A stretch of 64,000 nucleotides of DNA from Bacillus sp. FJAT-22090 (GCF_001278755.1 NZ_CP012601.1:2914001-2978000); one strand, 5' to 3'; positions 50,625 to 59,967 are shown, counted from the first letter of the stretch. Program-made: numbers and translations. The notes: generated from the letters alone by a model not told the origin.

Positions 50625-52070
50625 ATGTCTATTAAAATGAGATTTTTGTTATCTTATGTTGGAGTGATACTTATTTCTATCACCTTACTGTTAGTGGCTG
50701 GATTTCTAATTATTTTTACGATTACTGGGGATATTAGATCTATCGAGCATTTTTATAAAAAAACATATGTTCAAAAACCTTTGACGACGGTCGAAGAAAG
50801 TGCGTTTCTAGATTTAAAGCTACTAGCTAAAAATAATCCTACCCTGCTACTTTACGAAGAACAGTTGAAGAAAATCGAACAAGAGGATATCGAACTTGTC
50901 GTTAGAAAAGGTAACAGTATTGAGTATGCTTCCCCCACACTTGATGATGAGAATATATTGATTAAATCTCTTCCTGGATTTGAGGAAACGAATATAAATA
51001 GTCGTGATTCGATAAAAATCGATCACTCATTTTACACTTATGTGAAGTTTGACTTTTATTTTCCTGACAATAGCAAAGGAAGCATTTTTGTCTTAAGACA
51101 GGCCAGTTCCTATGCTGAATTGGCTCGAGAGTTGTTTCCAATCCTATTTGGTCTACTACTTTTTCTATTTATTATGATTATTGGGATTTTAAACTATTTT
51201 GTTTCACGAAGCATCATTCACCCTCTTTCTAATCTTAAAAATGGAGCCAACCGAATAAAATCAGGAGATTTAAACTTTGAAATCCAAACGACTTCCAATG
51301 ATGAAATTGGTCAATTAAATAAATCGTTTGAAGAAATGAGAATAAAATTAAAAGAATCGGTTAATCTCCAGCTGCAATATGAAGAGAATCGCAAAGAGCT
51401 TCTTTCAAATATTTCACATGATTTAAAGACACCTATTACTTCTATAATTGGATATGTAGAAGGAATAAAAGATGGTGTAGCTAATTCTCCAGAGAAAATG
51501 GATAAATATTTATCCATTATCCACTTAAAAGCTAGAGACATGGATTCTTTGATAGATGAGCTATTCTTATTCTCCAAGTTAGATTTGAAAAAGGAACCAT
51601 TTTCTTATGAAACAATCGAACTAACGGAATATATGAGAGATTATGTTGATGAACTTCAACTGGAATTAATCCAAGAAGGAATTCAGATTTACGTTGAGCT
51701 AATGCACAAGCCAATGTATGTTACTGCAGATAGGGAGAAGTTAAAAAGAGTGTTGGTCAACTTAATCAACAATAGTGTGAAGTATATGGATAAAGATCAA
51801 AAGAGTATAACCATTTCCCTTTATGAAGGAGATAATGATATTACTGTAAAAATAGCTGATAATGGCCAAGGTATAGAACCGTCTGCTCTTCCCTATGTAT
51901 TTAATCGTTTTTACCGAGCAGAGCAATCTAGAAATTCACGTTTAGGCGGTAGTGGTTTAGGTCTAGCGATTTCAAAACAAATTATTGAAGAGCATGGAGG
52001 AAATATCTGGGCAACTAGTGAATTCGGAAAAGGTACGAATGTTTTCTTTTCCTTAAAGAAAGGGAGATAA
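50625..52070 (+). CDS. Membrane sensor histidine kinase (HAMP type)
   Basis: 481 aa from ATG 50625, with AAGGGG 8 nt upstream; an in-frame GTG 9 nt earlier overlaps that ribosome site. Two membrane segments (about residues 8-34 and 171-192) flank an extracellular domain of about 135 residues; then HAMP, HisKA with SNISHDLKTPITS (His265) and HATPase_c with NLINNSVKYM, DNGQGI and GGSGLGLAIS. Partner of the OmpR-type regulator that follows 1 bp later. Stimulus unknown. Confidence 0.92.
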   Translation: MSIKMRFLLSYVGVILISITLLLVAGFLIIFTITGDIRSIEHFYKKTYVQKPLTTVEESAFLDLKLLAKNNPTLLLYEEQLKKIEQEDIELVVRKGNSIEYASPTLDDENILIKSLPGFEETNINSRDSIKIDHSFYTYVKFDFYFPDNSKGSIFVLRQASSYAELARELFPILFGLLLFLFIMIIGILNYFVSRSIIHPLSNLKNGANRIKSGDLNFEIQTTSNDEIGQLNKSFEEMRIKLKESVNLQLQYEENRKELLSNISHDLKTPITSIIGYVEGIKDGVANSPEKMDKYLSIIHLKARDMDSLIDELFLFSKLDLKKEPFSYETIELTEYMRDYVDELQLELIQEGIQIYVELMHKPMYVTADREKLKRVLVNLINNSVKYMDKDQKSITISLYEGDNDITVKIADNGQGIEPSALPYVFNRFYRAEQSRNSRLGGSGLGLAISKQIIEEHGGNIWATSEFGKGTNVFFSLKKGR

Positions 52071-52071
52071 T

Positions 52072-52758
52072 ATGAAAAATATTTTACTTATTGAAGATGA
52101 AGTGAGTATTGCCGAATTACAAAGAGATTATTTAGAAATAAATGATTTCAATGTAGACATTGAACATACTGGAAATGTAGGTCTTCAACGTGCCCTTAAA
52201 GGTAACTATGATTTGATAATTCTAGATATCATGCTTCCAGGGATAAATGGTTTTGATATTTGCAAGCAAATACGTGCAGTCAAGAATATCCCGATATTGC
52301 TTGTTTCCGCTAAAAAGGAAGATATCGATAAAATTCGAGGACTCGGTTTAGGAGCTGACGATTATATAACAAAGCCCTTTAGCCCTAGTGAATTGGTCGC
52401 TAGAGTTAAAGCGCATTTAGCACGTTATGAACGCTTATCCGGGAGCCCAACCAAATCAAATACGATATTCATACATGGTATCTCTATCGATAAATCCTCA
52501 CGAAAAGTTAATATTAATGGAGAAGATTTACCGTTTACTACAAAAGAATTTGATCTTTTAGTGTTTCTTATGATGCACCCGAACCAAGTATTGAACAAAG
52601 AGCAACTATATGAGAATATATGGGGTTTTGATTCAGCAGCAGATGTTTCTACTGTGACTGTCCATATAGGTAAACTTCGTAGCAAAATTGAAAGAGATCC
52701 TGCACACCCAAAATTATTAGAAACCGTTTGGGGGGCAGGATATCGCTTTAATGTTTAA
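52072..52758 (+). CDS. OmpR-family response regulator
   Basis: 228 aa. Receiver domain with Asp52 as phosphorylation site (LIILDIMLPG), Lys101 in ITKPF, and a C-terminal winged helix (LLVFLMMHPNQVLNKEQLYE, VTVHIGKLRSKIE, VWGAGYRF). Forms an operon with the kinase before it and ends at a strong terminator. Targets unknown; the lipoprotein genes just downstream are candidates. Confidence 0.94.
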   Translation: MKNILLIEDEVSIAELQRDYLEINDFNVDIEHTGNVGLQRALKGNYDLIILDIMLPGINGFDICKQIRAVKNIPILLVSAKKEDIDKIRGLGLGADDYITKPFSPSELVARVKAHLARYERLSGSPTKSNTIFIHGISIDKSSRKVNINGEDLPFTTKEFDLLVFLMMHPNQVLNKEQLYENIWGFDSAADVSTVTVHIGKLRSKIERDPAHPKLLETVWGAGYRFNV

Positions 52759-52767
52759 GCTTTACTA

Positions 52768-52803
52768 CCGACCGTTACTTAGGTTTTAGTAACGGTTTTT
52801 TTA
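52768..52803 (+). terminator. Terminator of the two-component operon
   Basis: ACCGTTACT and AGTAACGGT arms around TAGGTTTT, followed by TTTTTTTAATT, 10 bp past the response-regulator stop. Confidence 0.9.
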
Positions 52804-52931
52804 ATTGTATTAAGAAATGTTATGAATAAGTTTATCTTTTTTTAAGAAATTATTTAGATGGATTTTAAAATCGTAGGTTAGGATGATTTTAGGCAGAAGT
52901 CTAAAAAATATTTTTAAGGAGGAAAAAATAA

Positions 52932-53666
52932 ATGAGAAGTCCAACCAAGTGGATAAGTAAGATATGGTTGGCGGTAATAACAGGATTGGTTCTCACACTT
53001 CAAGGATGTGTATCAAATATAGGGGAAAGATCCATCAAACAAGATAGGGGAAGTGAAATCGTGGGAGAAGAAATGGAGAAAGAATTATTTCAAGCAGCTG
53101 ACCGTGGAGAGATTGATAAAATTAGAAGTATTTTGAAGGATGGCGTTAATATTAATGTCCAGGATGCAAACGGACGAACTAGTATTATGATTGCAACTTA
53201 TAACAACGATGTGAAGACTGCGAAGTTTCTAATTGACGCGGGTGCAGATGTCAACATTCAAGATGACATGAAAAACAATCCTTTCCTATATGCTGGCGCA
53301 GAAGGATTTCTTGAAATTCTGAAGCTGACGATTGATTCTGGAGCTGATCCAAGCATTACTAATCGATATGGAGGCACTGCTTTGATTCCAGCTTCCGAAC
53401 ATGGATACGTAGATGTAATCGAAGAACTTTTAACACGCACTAATATTGATGTGAATCATATTAATAATCTAGGTTGGACCGCTTTATTAGAAGCAATCAT
53501 TTTGAATAACGGAAATGAAACCCAACAGAAAACAATTCAATTGCTCATAGATCATGGAGCTGACGTGAACATCCCAGATAATAATCAGGTAACACCATTA
53601 CAGCATGCTCGTGAAAAAGAGTTTAAAGAATTGGAACAAATTTTGTTAAAAGCAGGGGCATTATAA
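52932..53666 (+). CDS. Ankyrin-repeat lipoprotein
   Basis: 244 aa. Basic N terminus and lipobox LQGC (lipidated Cys about 26), then about five ankyrin repeats from residue 50: ELFQAADRGEIDKIRSILKD, then NGRTSIMIATYNNDVKTAKF, KNNPFLYAGAEGFLEILKLT, YGGTALIPASEHGYVDVIEE and QVTPLQHAREKEFKELEQIL. Surface-anchored ankyrin arrays suggest protein-protein contact outside the membrane. AAGGAGG lies 9 nt before ATG. Function unknown. Confidence 0.88.
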   Translation: MRSPTKWISKIWLAVITGLVLTLQGCVSNIGERSIKQDRGSEIVGEEMEKELFQAADRGEIDKIRSILKDGVNINVQDANGRTSIMIATYNNDVKTAKFLIDAGADVNIQDDMKNNPFLYAGAEGFLEILKLTIDSGADPSITNRYGGTALIPASEHGYVDVIEELLTRTNIDVNHINNLGWTALLEAIILNNGNETQQKTIQLLIDHGADVNIPDNNQVTPLQHAREKEFKELEQILLKAGAL

Positions 53667-53690
53667 ATTAGTTACTTAGGAGATGACAAG

Positions 53691-54773
53691 ATGAAATCAA
53701 CAAAAATATTAACACCTATACTTCTTGGATTAACGCTTGCAATAACTGGGTGTAATAATGAAGCACAAACTAAGCAAAGCGATCAAAAGCAAGAGCAACC
53801 TCAAAAGGAAACACAAAACGTCACACAAGCACAGATTACAGAATTACAACCATTAAATGCAATGACATTACAAATTACCTTCTCTCAGCCACTGTCAGAG
53901 GATGATGTTAATCCAGAAAACTTGGATACAATTAAACAAAATTTTGAATTTGATCATGATATGAGTATCGTGAATGTTCCTAGGCTAAAAATCGGGGCGG
54001 AAAGTACATATATCGTTCCTGTTACCATTCACAAACCAGGTACAACATATACATTAAGCTTTAAAGGCGGTGAAAAACAATCCTTTGAGGCAAGTGAAGA
54101 GAAAATTAATATAAGTAAAACCATGCAAGTGTCAAATGACACCATTGAAATAGAGTCTTTTAAAGAAGATGGTGTAACAGATTATGCTAATATTATTGAA
54201 GCATATCGAGCTGGTAGAGGGAATCTTTCTTTTCAAGTAGATGATGAAAACAAAGATGAAAATGGAAATCAGTATGAAGTGATTTCTTCCTTAAGAGATC
54301 GTACAGTGACAATAACATCAGATAATGGAGAAAAAATAACAGCGAAATATATTCCTTTCACGCAAGCAGCGGATGGTAGACAAGCACCCAAATTCCGTCT
54401 GCCAGAAGGGCAATCGTTAACGCCAGGTACAGAATATACGGTTACATCTGATTGGGGAGAAATCAAAAATCCAACCTTTATAGGAGAAGAATTTGCACCA
54501 CTCACGATCCAATCAGCAGAAGCAATCGATGAAAAATCATTCGAACTAACATTAGATAAAGACCCAAGTATCGAGCTATTTGCTGGTCGCAGCGTCCAAT
54601 TGCAAGGGGAGGATGGCAGCATTGTACAAGCACAATATCGCTTCTCTTCTCGTCAAGGGGCAGTCGGAATCTTCGATATTACTGATAACACATTAAAGTC
54701 AGGAGTAAAATACACAGTTGCACCGTTGAACAACTGGGCTACAGCCAATGATATAACTTTAATAGCCAAGTAA
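53691..54773 (+). CDS. Lipoprotein with SbsA-type Ig-like domains
   Basis: 360 aa. Lipobox ITGC (about Cys21), Gln/Lys-rich linker to about residue 45, then Ig-like segments of the SbsA/Big-like type: ITELQPLNAMTLQITFSQPL and, near 265-300, IQSAEAIDEKSFELTLDKDP. These modules are common in S-layer and surface proteins. It starts 25 bp after the ankyrin lipoprotein with GGAGATGA upstream, so the two are co-transcribed and may work together at the cell surface (inference). Confidence 0.85.
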   Translation: MKSTKILTPILLGLTLAITGCNNEAQTKQSDQKQEQPQKETQNVTQAQITELQPLNAMTLQITFSQPLSEDDVNPENLDTIKQNFEFDHDMSIVNVPRLKIGAESTYIVPVTIHKPGTTYTLSFKGGEKQSFEASEEKINISKTMQVSNDTIEIESFKEDGVTDYANIIEAYRAGRGNLSFQVDDENKDENGNQYEVISSLRDRTVTITSDNGEKITAKYIPFTQAADGRQAPKFRLPEGQSLTPGTEYTVTSDWGEIKNPTFIGEEFAPLTIQSAEAIDEKSFELTLDKDPSIELFAGRSVQLQGEDGSIVQAQYRFSSRQGAVGIFDITDNTLKSGVKYTVAPLNNWATANDITLIAK

Positions 54774-54779
54774 AACGAA

Positions 54780-54823
54780 ATACCAGATCAAAAGCAATTA
54801 ACATCGCTCTGATCTGGTATTTT
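54780..54823. terminator. Bidirectional terminator
   Basis: ATACCAGATCA (54780-54790) pairs with TGATCTGGTAT (54810-54820), followed by TTTTTA. It lies between two converging genes (stops at 54773 and 54824) and can serve both. Confidence 0.85.
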
Positions 54824-55783
54824 TTATATTACTTTATTCTTTGGCTCTTTATTCTCCAAAACAGCTGCAATATCATCTGCATTCATTTGCATCATCGCCA
54901 TTCTTGTTCGAATACTCGCACTTCCAATATGTGGTAATACTGTCACGTTCGGCAACGTTAGTAAAGGATGATCTAGTGGCACCGGCTCTACTTCAAATAC
55001 ATCAAGGCCAGCTGCCCAAATTTTATTAGTTGTTAAAGCTTCATACAATGCTTTTTCATCGATAATGCCTCCGCGCGCCACATTAATAATTGCTGCAGTT
55101 TCCTTCATAAGATTTAGTTCACGTTCACCAATCAACCCTTTTGTTTCAGCAGTTAATGGCGTTAATAAAACGATAAAATCCGATTCTTGTAATAATGCAT
55201 CGAGCTCTACATAAGTGAACCCGAATTGTTCTTCCGCTTCGATTTTACGAGAGCGATTGTGATAGAGAACTTTCATATCAAACCCTTTCGCTCGTCTCGC
55301 TACTGCCTCCCCAATACGTCCCATTCCAATAATTCCAAGTGTTGCACCAAATACATCCATTCCTGTTAACTGCATTGGTGACCATGATATCCACTTACCT
55401 GCTCGAAGATCCCGTTCTGCTTCTGTCACGCGTCGTGCAGTAGCTAGAAGTAAAGAAAACGCAAGATCTGCTGTAGTTTCAGTTAATACACCTGGTGTAT
55501 TGGTCACAATTATTCCACGCTCTTTCGCTGCCTCAACGTCAATATTGTTATATCCTACCGCTAAATTACTGATTACTTTTAGGTTTGGCAAACTTTCAAT
55601 TAATGCACGATCTACCTTATCGGAAAGTACTGTCCAAAGTGCATGTGTATCTTTCGCTTGTGATTTTATTTCATCATAGGTCATCGAAATCTCATCACTG
55701 TGCCACATCGTCACGTCAAATTTTTCTCTTAATGGGTTTACTACTTCGTCTGGTAGTTTTCGTGTTATAAATATTTTATCCAA
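54824..55783 (-). CDS. D-2-hydroxyacid dehydrogenase (GyaR/glyoxylate-hydroxypyruvate reductase type)
   Basis: 319 aa from TTG 55783 (LDKIFITRKLP), chosen because GGAGGG lies 7 nt upstream; the earlier in-frame TTG overlaps that ribosome site. NAD-binding GMGRIGEAVARRAKGF, catalytic Arg in NVARGGIIDE (NxxRG), Glu in LDVFEVEP and His in LPHIGSASIRTR. Reduces glyoxylate or hydroxypyruvate, or oxidises D-glycerate. Monocistronic. Confidence 0.92.
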   Translation of the reverse strand: MDKIFITRKLPDEVVNPLREKFDVTMWHSDEISMTYDEIKSQAKDTHALWTVLSDKVDRALIESLPNLKVISNLAVGYNNIDVEAAKERGIIVTNTPGVLTETTADLAFSLLLATARRVTEAERDLRAGKWISWSPMQLTGMDVFGATLGIIGMGRIGEAVARRAKGFDMKVLYHNRSRKIEAEEQFGFTYVELDALLQESDFIVLLTPLTAETKGLIGERELNLMKETAAIINVARGGIIDEKALYEALTTNKIWAAGLDVFEVEPVPLDHPLLTLPNVTVLPHIGSASIRTRMAMMQMNADDIAAVLENKEPKNKVI

Positions 55784-55849
55784 ATTAGCACCCTCCAACT
55801 ATTTCTGATGGTTCAAGCATGGACGAAAGAAGGAAATTTTGCAACTACA

Positions 55850-55878
55850 TTTACATTGATAGTTTCATAGGGTATACT
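55850..55878 (+). promoter_or_regulatory. Sigma-A-type promoter of the ykoFEDC operon
   Basis: TTTACA (55850-55855), 17-bp spacer, TATACT (55873-55878). Transcription would start near 55885, about 60 nt before the riboswitch. Confidence 0.7.
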
Positions 55879-55942
55879 GGGGGCACATAAAAAAAACAGA
55901 TTGTTTTGAACAAAAATCTGTATAACTACATACCGTTTTCTG

Positions 55943-56036
55943 CACTGGGGGTGCCCACTATGGCTGAGATGCGAGCTTTTTGCTCCGATCCCTTATAACT
56001 CGATCAGGATAATACCTGCGTGAGGAAGTGCGGTGA
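55943..56036 (+). promoter_or_regulatory. TPP riboswitch (THI element)
   Basis: Conserved THI-box blocks in order: GGGGGTGCCC, TGGCTGAGATG, then CTCGATCAGGATAATACCTG and CGTGAGGAAGTG. The CUGAGA and AUACCUG...GAGGAAG parts form the thiamine pyrophosphate pocket. With TPP bound, folding should favour the downstream terminator and shut off thiamine/HMP uptake genes. Confidence 0.95.
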
Positions 56037-56067
56037 CTTTCCGACTTTTTTCATATTGGATAAGTGG

Positions 56068-56097
56068 CTGCATCTTCACGGATGTAGTCTTTTTTTA
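56068..56097 (+). terminator. Riboswitch-controlled terminator
   Basis: CTGCATC (56068-56074) pairs with GATGTAG (56081-56087) around TTCACG, followed by TCTTTTTTTT. Its position between the TPP aptamer and ykoF indicates transcriptional attenuation. Confidence 0.85.
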
Positions 56098-56122
56098 TGA
56101 AAAATTTTAGGAGGTTTTTTAT

Positions 56123-56713
56123 ATGCAATGTGGTTTAAGCCCTATCGTCGGATTTCGTTTTTCTTTACATCCGATGACCAATGATTTTATTTCAGTAATT
56201 AAAGGTGCGCTTCGGGAAACGGATACATCGAATGTGTGGATGCATACAGACGATGTATCAACTGTCATTCGCGGAAAACAGGTACATGTGTTCAATGTCG
56301 CAAAGTCAATTACACTGCATGCAGCTAAGACAGGTGTTCACATTGCTTTATCGGGTACCTTTTCTGCTGGCTGCCCTGGAGATACTGCTGGGGATGTCTA
56401 TTTAGATAAAGGAGATGATGTTGCAAATAATGACACGACAAAGCAATATGTGTCATCTCAATTTGCACTTTATCCGATGAATAACCCAAATTATATGGAT
56501 GTGATTTATAGAGAGGTTGAGCGTGCAAAAGAACGAGGTGTTTTCAATGAATCCATGCATTATGCAAGTGGTATTCACGGGGATATTCATGATGTGTTTG
56601 CATTTTACGAAGAAACATTCACACATGCTCGCTCAGAAGAATATAAGCATTTGGTAATGACTGTTTCGATGAGTATAAATAGTCCTTCGCATGGAGGTAT
56701 TTTGAATGCTTAA
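56123..56713 (+). CDS. ykoF: Thiamine/HMP-binding protein YkoF
   Basis: 196 aa. YkoF-like fold: GLSPIVGFRFSLHPMTNDFI, TDDVSTVIRGKQVHVFNVAK and AQFALYPMN-type repeat (SQFALYPMNNPNYMDVIYRE), two related halves as in B. subtilis YkoF, which binds thiamine or hydroxymethylpyrimidine. No signal peptide, so it acts in the cytosol. First gene of the TPP-controlled operon; ends 8 bp inside ykoE. Confidence 0.93.
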   Translation: MQCGLSPIVGFRFSLHPMTNDFISVIKGALRETDTSNVWMHTDDVSTVIRGKQVHVFNVAKSITLHAAKTGVHIALSGTFSAGCPGDTAGDVYLDKGDDVANNDTTKQYVSSQFALYPMNNPNYMDVIYREVERAKERGVFNESMHYASGIHGDIHDVFAFYEETFTHARSEEYKHLVMTVSMSINSPSHGGILNA

Positions 56714-57287
56714 GTCTTGGAAGTTAAAAGAGATTGTCCTTATGTCTTTATTTGCTGTTGTGTTTGGGATTGTATATTTATTATTTGTTCATATCGGTAA
56801 TATTTGGTCAGGATTTATTGGTCCGATAGCATATGAGTGGATTTTTGGTATTTGGTTTATCGTATCAATCATTTGTATGTATATCATTCGTAAACCTGGT
56901 GCAGCTGTCATCTCAGAAACGATTGCAGCGGCGATTGAAGTGTTACTAGGAAATGCTGTAGGACCTCGATTAATACTTTCAGGGGTTATTCAAGGACTAG
57001 GTGCCGAAGCAGTGTTTGCCGCAACACGCTATAAACGTTTCGACCTTTGGGTACTGATGCTTGCAGGTATCGGATCATCCGTTTTCAGTTTTGTATATGG
57101 TTACTTTTTAGGAGGGTTTACTGTATTTAGCACTGGATATGTGGCTTTGATGTTCGGTATTCGAATATTAAGCGGTGCACTTATAGCTGGTGTTGGTGGT
57201 AAAGCTTTGTCGGACGGACTACTTGCTACTGGTTCGCTTAGAGGCTATGCAATTTCTCGCTCGAATAAAGGTGATGTTCGTGCATGA
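56706..57287 (+). CDS. ykoE: ECF transporter S-component YkoE (thiamine precursor)
   Basis: 193 aa, five or six hydrophobic segments. YkoE-type sequence: IVLMSLFAVVFGIVYLLFVH, KPGAAVISETIAAAIEVLLG and RILSGALIAGVGGKALSDGL. Substrate-recognising membrane subunit of the energy-coupling-factor importer with YkoD (ATPase) and YkoC (T-component). Substrate by homology and riboswitch: hydroxymethylpyrimidine or thiamine. Confidence 0.93.
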   Translation: MLKSWKLKEIVLMSLFAVVFGIVYLLFVHIGNIWSGFIGPIAYEWIFGIWFIVSIICMYIIRKPGAAVISETIAAAIEVLLGNAVGPRLILSGVIQGLGAEAVFAATRYKRFDLWVLMLAGIGSSVFSFVYGYFLGGFTVFSTGYVALMFGIRILSGALIAGVGGKALSDGLLATGSLRGYAISRSNKGDVRA

Positions 57288-58650
57288 CATAATTCAGTTT
57301 ACAGATGTGAGTTTTCGTTATCCCGATGAGGACAAATGGATATTGAACAAGCTTACATTTACTATTCAAGCTGGTGAACGTGTAGTAATTACAGGTCCAA
57401 GTGGTTGTGGAAAGACGACATTACTTTATTTATGTAATCGCTTGTTTCCTGATAATTGCGATGGAATTTTAACTGGCTCTGTTAAATTATTTGAAAAAGA
57501 AAGTACTTCATATATTCCCGGGGAAATAAATCATCGTATTGCGACTGTTTTTCAAGATCCCGATGCACAATTTTGCATGCAAACTGTAGAGGAAGAACTA
57601 GCATTCACCCTTGAAAACTTGCATGTTCCCAAGGAAGAAATGGACAAAAGAATTTGTGAAGTACTTACGCTAACTAACTTGAGTGAATTTCGACATGCTA
57701 CTATTCAAAAGCTTTCTGGCGGTCAAAAACAACGCATTGCAACTGCTTGTGCACTCATCATGGAGCCTGAAGTTTTGTTGCTAGACGAACCAATCTCTCA
57801 TTTAGATCCATATGCTGCGAAAAAATATGTTGAGTGGTTGGATCGTTTACAAATGAAAAGAAAAATGACAATAGTTGCTATAGAGCATCGTTTGGATTTA
57901 TGGGGAGAATTTTTTGATAGAAGTATTCCATTAATTCAAGGAAAGTCGAGTTCCCCCTTAGAAAGAAGAAAAAACAGCTTGAAAGAAGATGTATCAATAG
58001 TTGTCAGTAAAATAAAGGCTCAGCCCTTCTTAAAAGAAACCTCTTTTTCATTAAAGCAAGGGGAAATTGCTGTTTTAGCAGGTCCAAATGGTAGCGGTAA
58101 GTCCACTTTGTTGAAGGCACTGTGTCAGTTAATTCCCACTAGCGGAAAGGTGGAACCAAGTTTTTTAGGGTATGTTCCGCAATCTCCCGAGTTTTTATTT
58201 ATTACGAAAAGTGTACGTGATGAAGTAGCTTATGGCGGAGGCAGTAATGCAGAAGAAATACTTACTCGATTGCAGCTCCAGTCAGTATCAGAGGCACATC
58301 CCTTTGCAGTAAGTCACGGCCAAAAGCGTAGAGTGGCTATTGCCGCGATGCTATGTGACGGACGAGAGGTTATTTTAATGGATGAACCTACATCTGGTCA
58401 GGATGCTGCAGCATTATCTGAGTTATTTCAATTAATTGATGAGCGTGCTCGTTCAGGGGCAACTTTTGTCATCGTTACACATGATATGGAATTTGCTTAC
58501 TGTCTAGCCGATTCGATTTTACTGATGAACGATGGACGTTTAACTGGGAAGTTTCCAGCGAGTGATGTTTGGAAAAATGAACGTTTATTATTGGAGCACC
58601 ATTTGCTTCCTCCGAAAGGATTGTTAAGTTATGAGAAATGCTTTGCATAA
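57280..58650 (+). CDS. ykoD: ECF transporter ATPase YkoD (two fused ABC domains)
   Basis: 456 aa from GTG 57280 (AAAGGTGAT upstream); in-frame starts further left lie inside ykoE and lack a ribosome site. Two ABC domains: Walker A GPSGCGKTT and LSGGQKQRIATA, VLLLDEPISHLDP in the first half; GPNGSGKST, SHGQKRRVAIAA and VILMDEPTSGQD in the second. Energises YkoE/YkoC uptake of thiamine precursor. Overlaps ykoE by 8 bp. Confidence 0.94.
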   Translation: MHDIIQFTDVSFRYPDEDKWILNKLTFTIQAGERVVITGPSGCGKTTLLYLCNRLFPDNCDGILTGSVKLFEKESTSYIPGEINHRIATVFQDPDAQFCMQTVEEELAFTLENLHVPKEEMDKRICEVLTLTNLSEFRHATIQKLSGGQKQRIATACALIMEPEVLLLDEPISHLDPYAAKKYVEWLDRLQMKRKMTIVAIEHRLDLWGEFFDRSIPLIQGKSSSPLERRKNSLKEDVSIVVSKIKAQPFLKETSFSLKQGEIAVLAGPNGSGKSTLLKALCQLIPTSGKVEPSFLGYVPQSPEFLFITKSVRDEVAYGGGSNAEEILTRLQLQSVSEAHPFAVSHGQKRRVAIAAMLCDGREVILMDEPTSGQDAAALSELFQLIDERARSGATFVIVTHDMEFAYCLADSILLMNDGRLTGKFPASDVWKNERLLLEHHLLPPKGLLSYEKCFA

Positions 58651-59386
58651 AATGAATCCTTCCGTGAAGTTTTTATTAATAACCGTCTGTATGTTAACGA
58701 TGGCATTTTATTTTGACCCTTGGACTCCCCTTGTATTTTGGGGTGGAGTGCTTGTGCTGCAAATATTGTTTAGCCGGATTAATTGGAAGAAGTGGTCGTT
58801 ATTCATGCTTCCATTTTTTATAACTGCAATCGGTTATTTCTGGACTACACTTGTTTTTTCCGAAGATCAATCGGGAATAGTTATTTGGTCATTGTGGAGT
58901 ATTGAATTTACAGAAACACAATTGAATCAGGCAATGTCCTTAAGCTTTCGTGTATTAGCATTTTCTAGCTTGTCCTTAATGTTTGCGTTGACGACAAATC
59001 CTGTGACGTTTGTGTTGAGTTTGATGCAACAATTAAGACTCTCTCCTAAAATTGCTTATGGCATTATGGTAGGTTATCAGTTTTTACCGGTTTTGAAAGA
59101 CGAATTTACACAGATCGGGCAAGCACATAGGTTAAGAGGGGTCGGGCGCGAGAAAAATGCCATTCAACGTTTGTTTGGCATTCGGAGAGTTTTGATTCCA
59201 ATGCTTGCTGGTGCTGTTCGGAAAGCGGAACGAGCCGCATTTGCAATGGAAGCTAGAGGTTTTACTGGTGAACGCAGAAGTAGTTATTTTCACGTAATTA
59301 CCGTTGGGAAAGTAGACGCTATAATAGTTACTTTGTTTTTATTGGTATTAGTTTTAAGCTGCACAAACAAATTTTGGTTAGGTTAA
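58631..59386 (+). CDS. ykoC: ECF transporter T-component YkoC
   Basis: 251 aa. CbiQ/EcfT-type membrane protein with five hydrophobic segments and the coupling motifs RLRGVGREKNAIQR and FAMEARGFTGERR that contact the ATPase. Last gene of ykoFEDC, overlapping ykoD by 20 bp, and followed by a strong terminator. Confidence 0.93.
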   Translation: MRNALHKMNPSVKFLLITVCMLTMAFYFDPWTPLVFWGGVLVLQILFSRINWKKWSLFMLPFFITAIGYFWTTLVFSEDQSGIVIWSLWSIEFTETQLNQAMSLSFRVLAFSSLSLMFALTTNPVTFVLSLMQQLRLSPKIAYGIMVGYQFLPVLKDEFTQIGQAHRLRGVGREKNAIQRLFGIRRVLIPMLAGAVRKAERAAFAMEARGFTGERRSSYFHVITVGKVDAIIVTLFLLVLVLSCTNKFWLG

Positions 59387-59399
59387 TCATTTTTATTAT

Positions 59400-59443
59400 T
59401 TACTCCTACTTTTATTTAGATAAGATAAAAGTAGGAGTTTTTT
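59400..59443 (+). terminator. Terminator of the thiamine operon
   Basis: ACTCCTACTTTTAT and ATAAAAGTAGGAGT arms around a short loop, followed by TTTTTTAT. Lies 15 bp after ykoC. Confidence 0.92.
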
Positions 59444-59466
59444 ATTTGAGGATGGGAGTGCTGAGA

Positions 59467-59967
59467 ATGACATTTGTCGCTTTACTACGTGGTATTAATT
59501 TGGGTGCAAAAAATAAAGTGGATATGAAATCATTGAAGGTTCTTTTTGAAGAAATGGGTTATGAAAACGTGCGGACTTATATACAGACCGGAAATGTCAT
59601 TTTTGATAATACAGCTTATGATATTCTTGAAATGGAAAGAGAGTTGTTTGAAACTTACGGCTTTGACATACCTGTTGTAATAAGGAACAAAGCAGAGTTG
59701 GAAGAGATACAACAGCACCCCATTTTCTTAAAAGAACAAGTATATGTCATGTTTATAGCTAATGAAATATCAGATGAACAGCAAGCATTACTCGACAGCT
59801 TAATAGATGATGAATTTGTCGTATGGAATCGAAAAAATATTATCATTAATCTTTCGAAGAATTATCATCAAACGAAATTTACGAACACCTTTTTTGAGAA
59901 GAAGCTTGGTATGGTATCTACAGCACGTAATCAAAATACAGTAAATAAAATTTTGTTGAAAATGTAG
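59467..59967 (+). CDS. DUF1697-family protein
   Basis: 166 aa from ATG 59467 (MTFVALLRGINLG), with GGGAGTG upstream; a longer frame would run back through the terminator. DUF1697 marks: FVALLRGINLGAKNKVDMKS, VRTYIQTGNVIF and FTNTFFEKKLG-x-x-STARN. A compact alpha/beta protein of unknown activity, widespread in bacteria. The phased array C lies 16 bp after its stop. Confidence 0.9.
   Translation: MTFVALLRGINLGAKNKVDMKSLKVLFEEMGYENVRTYIQTGNVIFDNTAYDILEMERELFETYGFDIPVVIRNKAELEEIQQHPIFLKEQVYVMFIANEISDEQQALLDSLIDDEFVVWNRKNIIINLSKNYHQTKFTNTFFEKKLGMVSTARNQNTVNKILLKM

Larger units (their letters stand above)
55784..56122. other. Thiamine operon leader region
   Basis: Contains promoter (55850-55878), a small hairpin AACAGATT/AATCTGT (about 55898-55921), the TPP riboswitch (55943-56036), the riboswitch-controlled terminator (56068-56097) and the ykoF ribosome site (AGGAGG near 56109). 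No gene. Confidence 0.7.
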
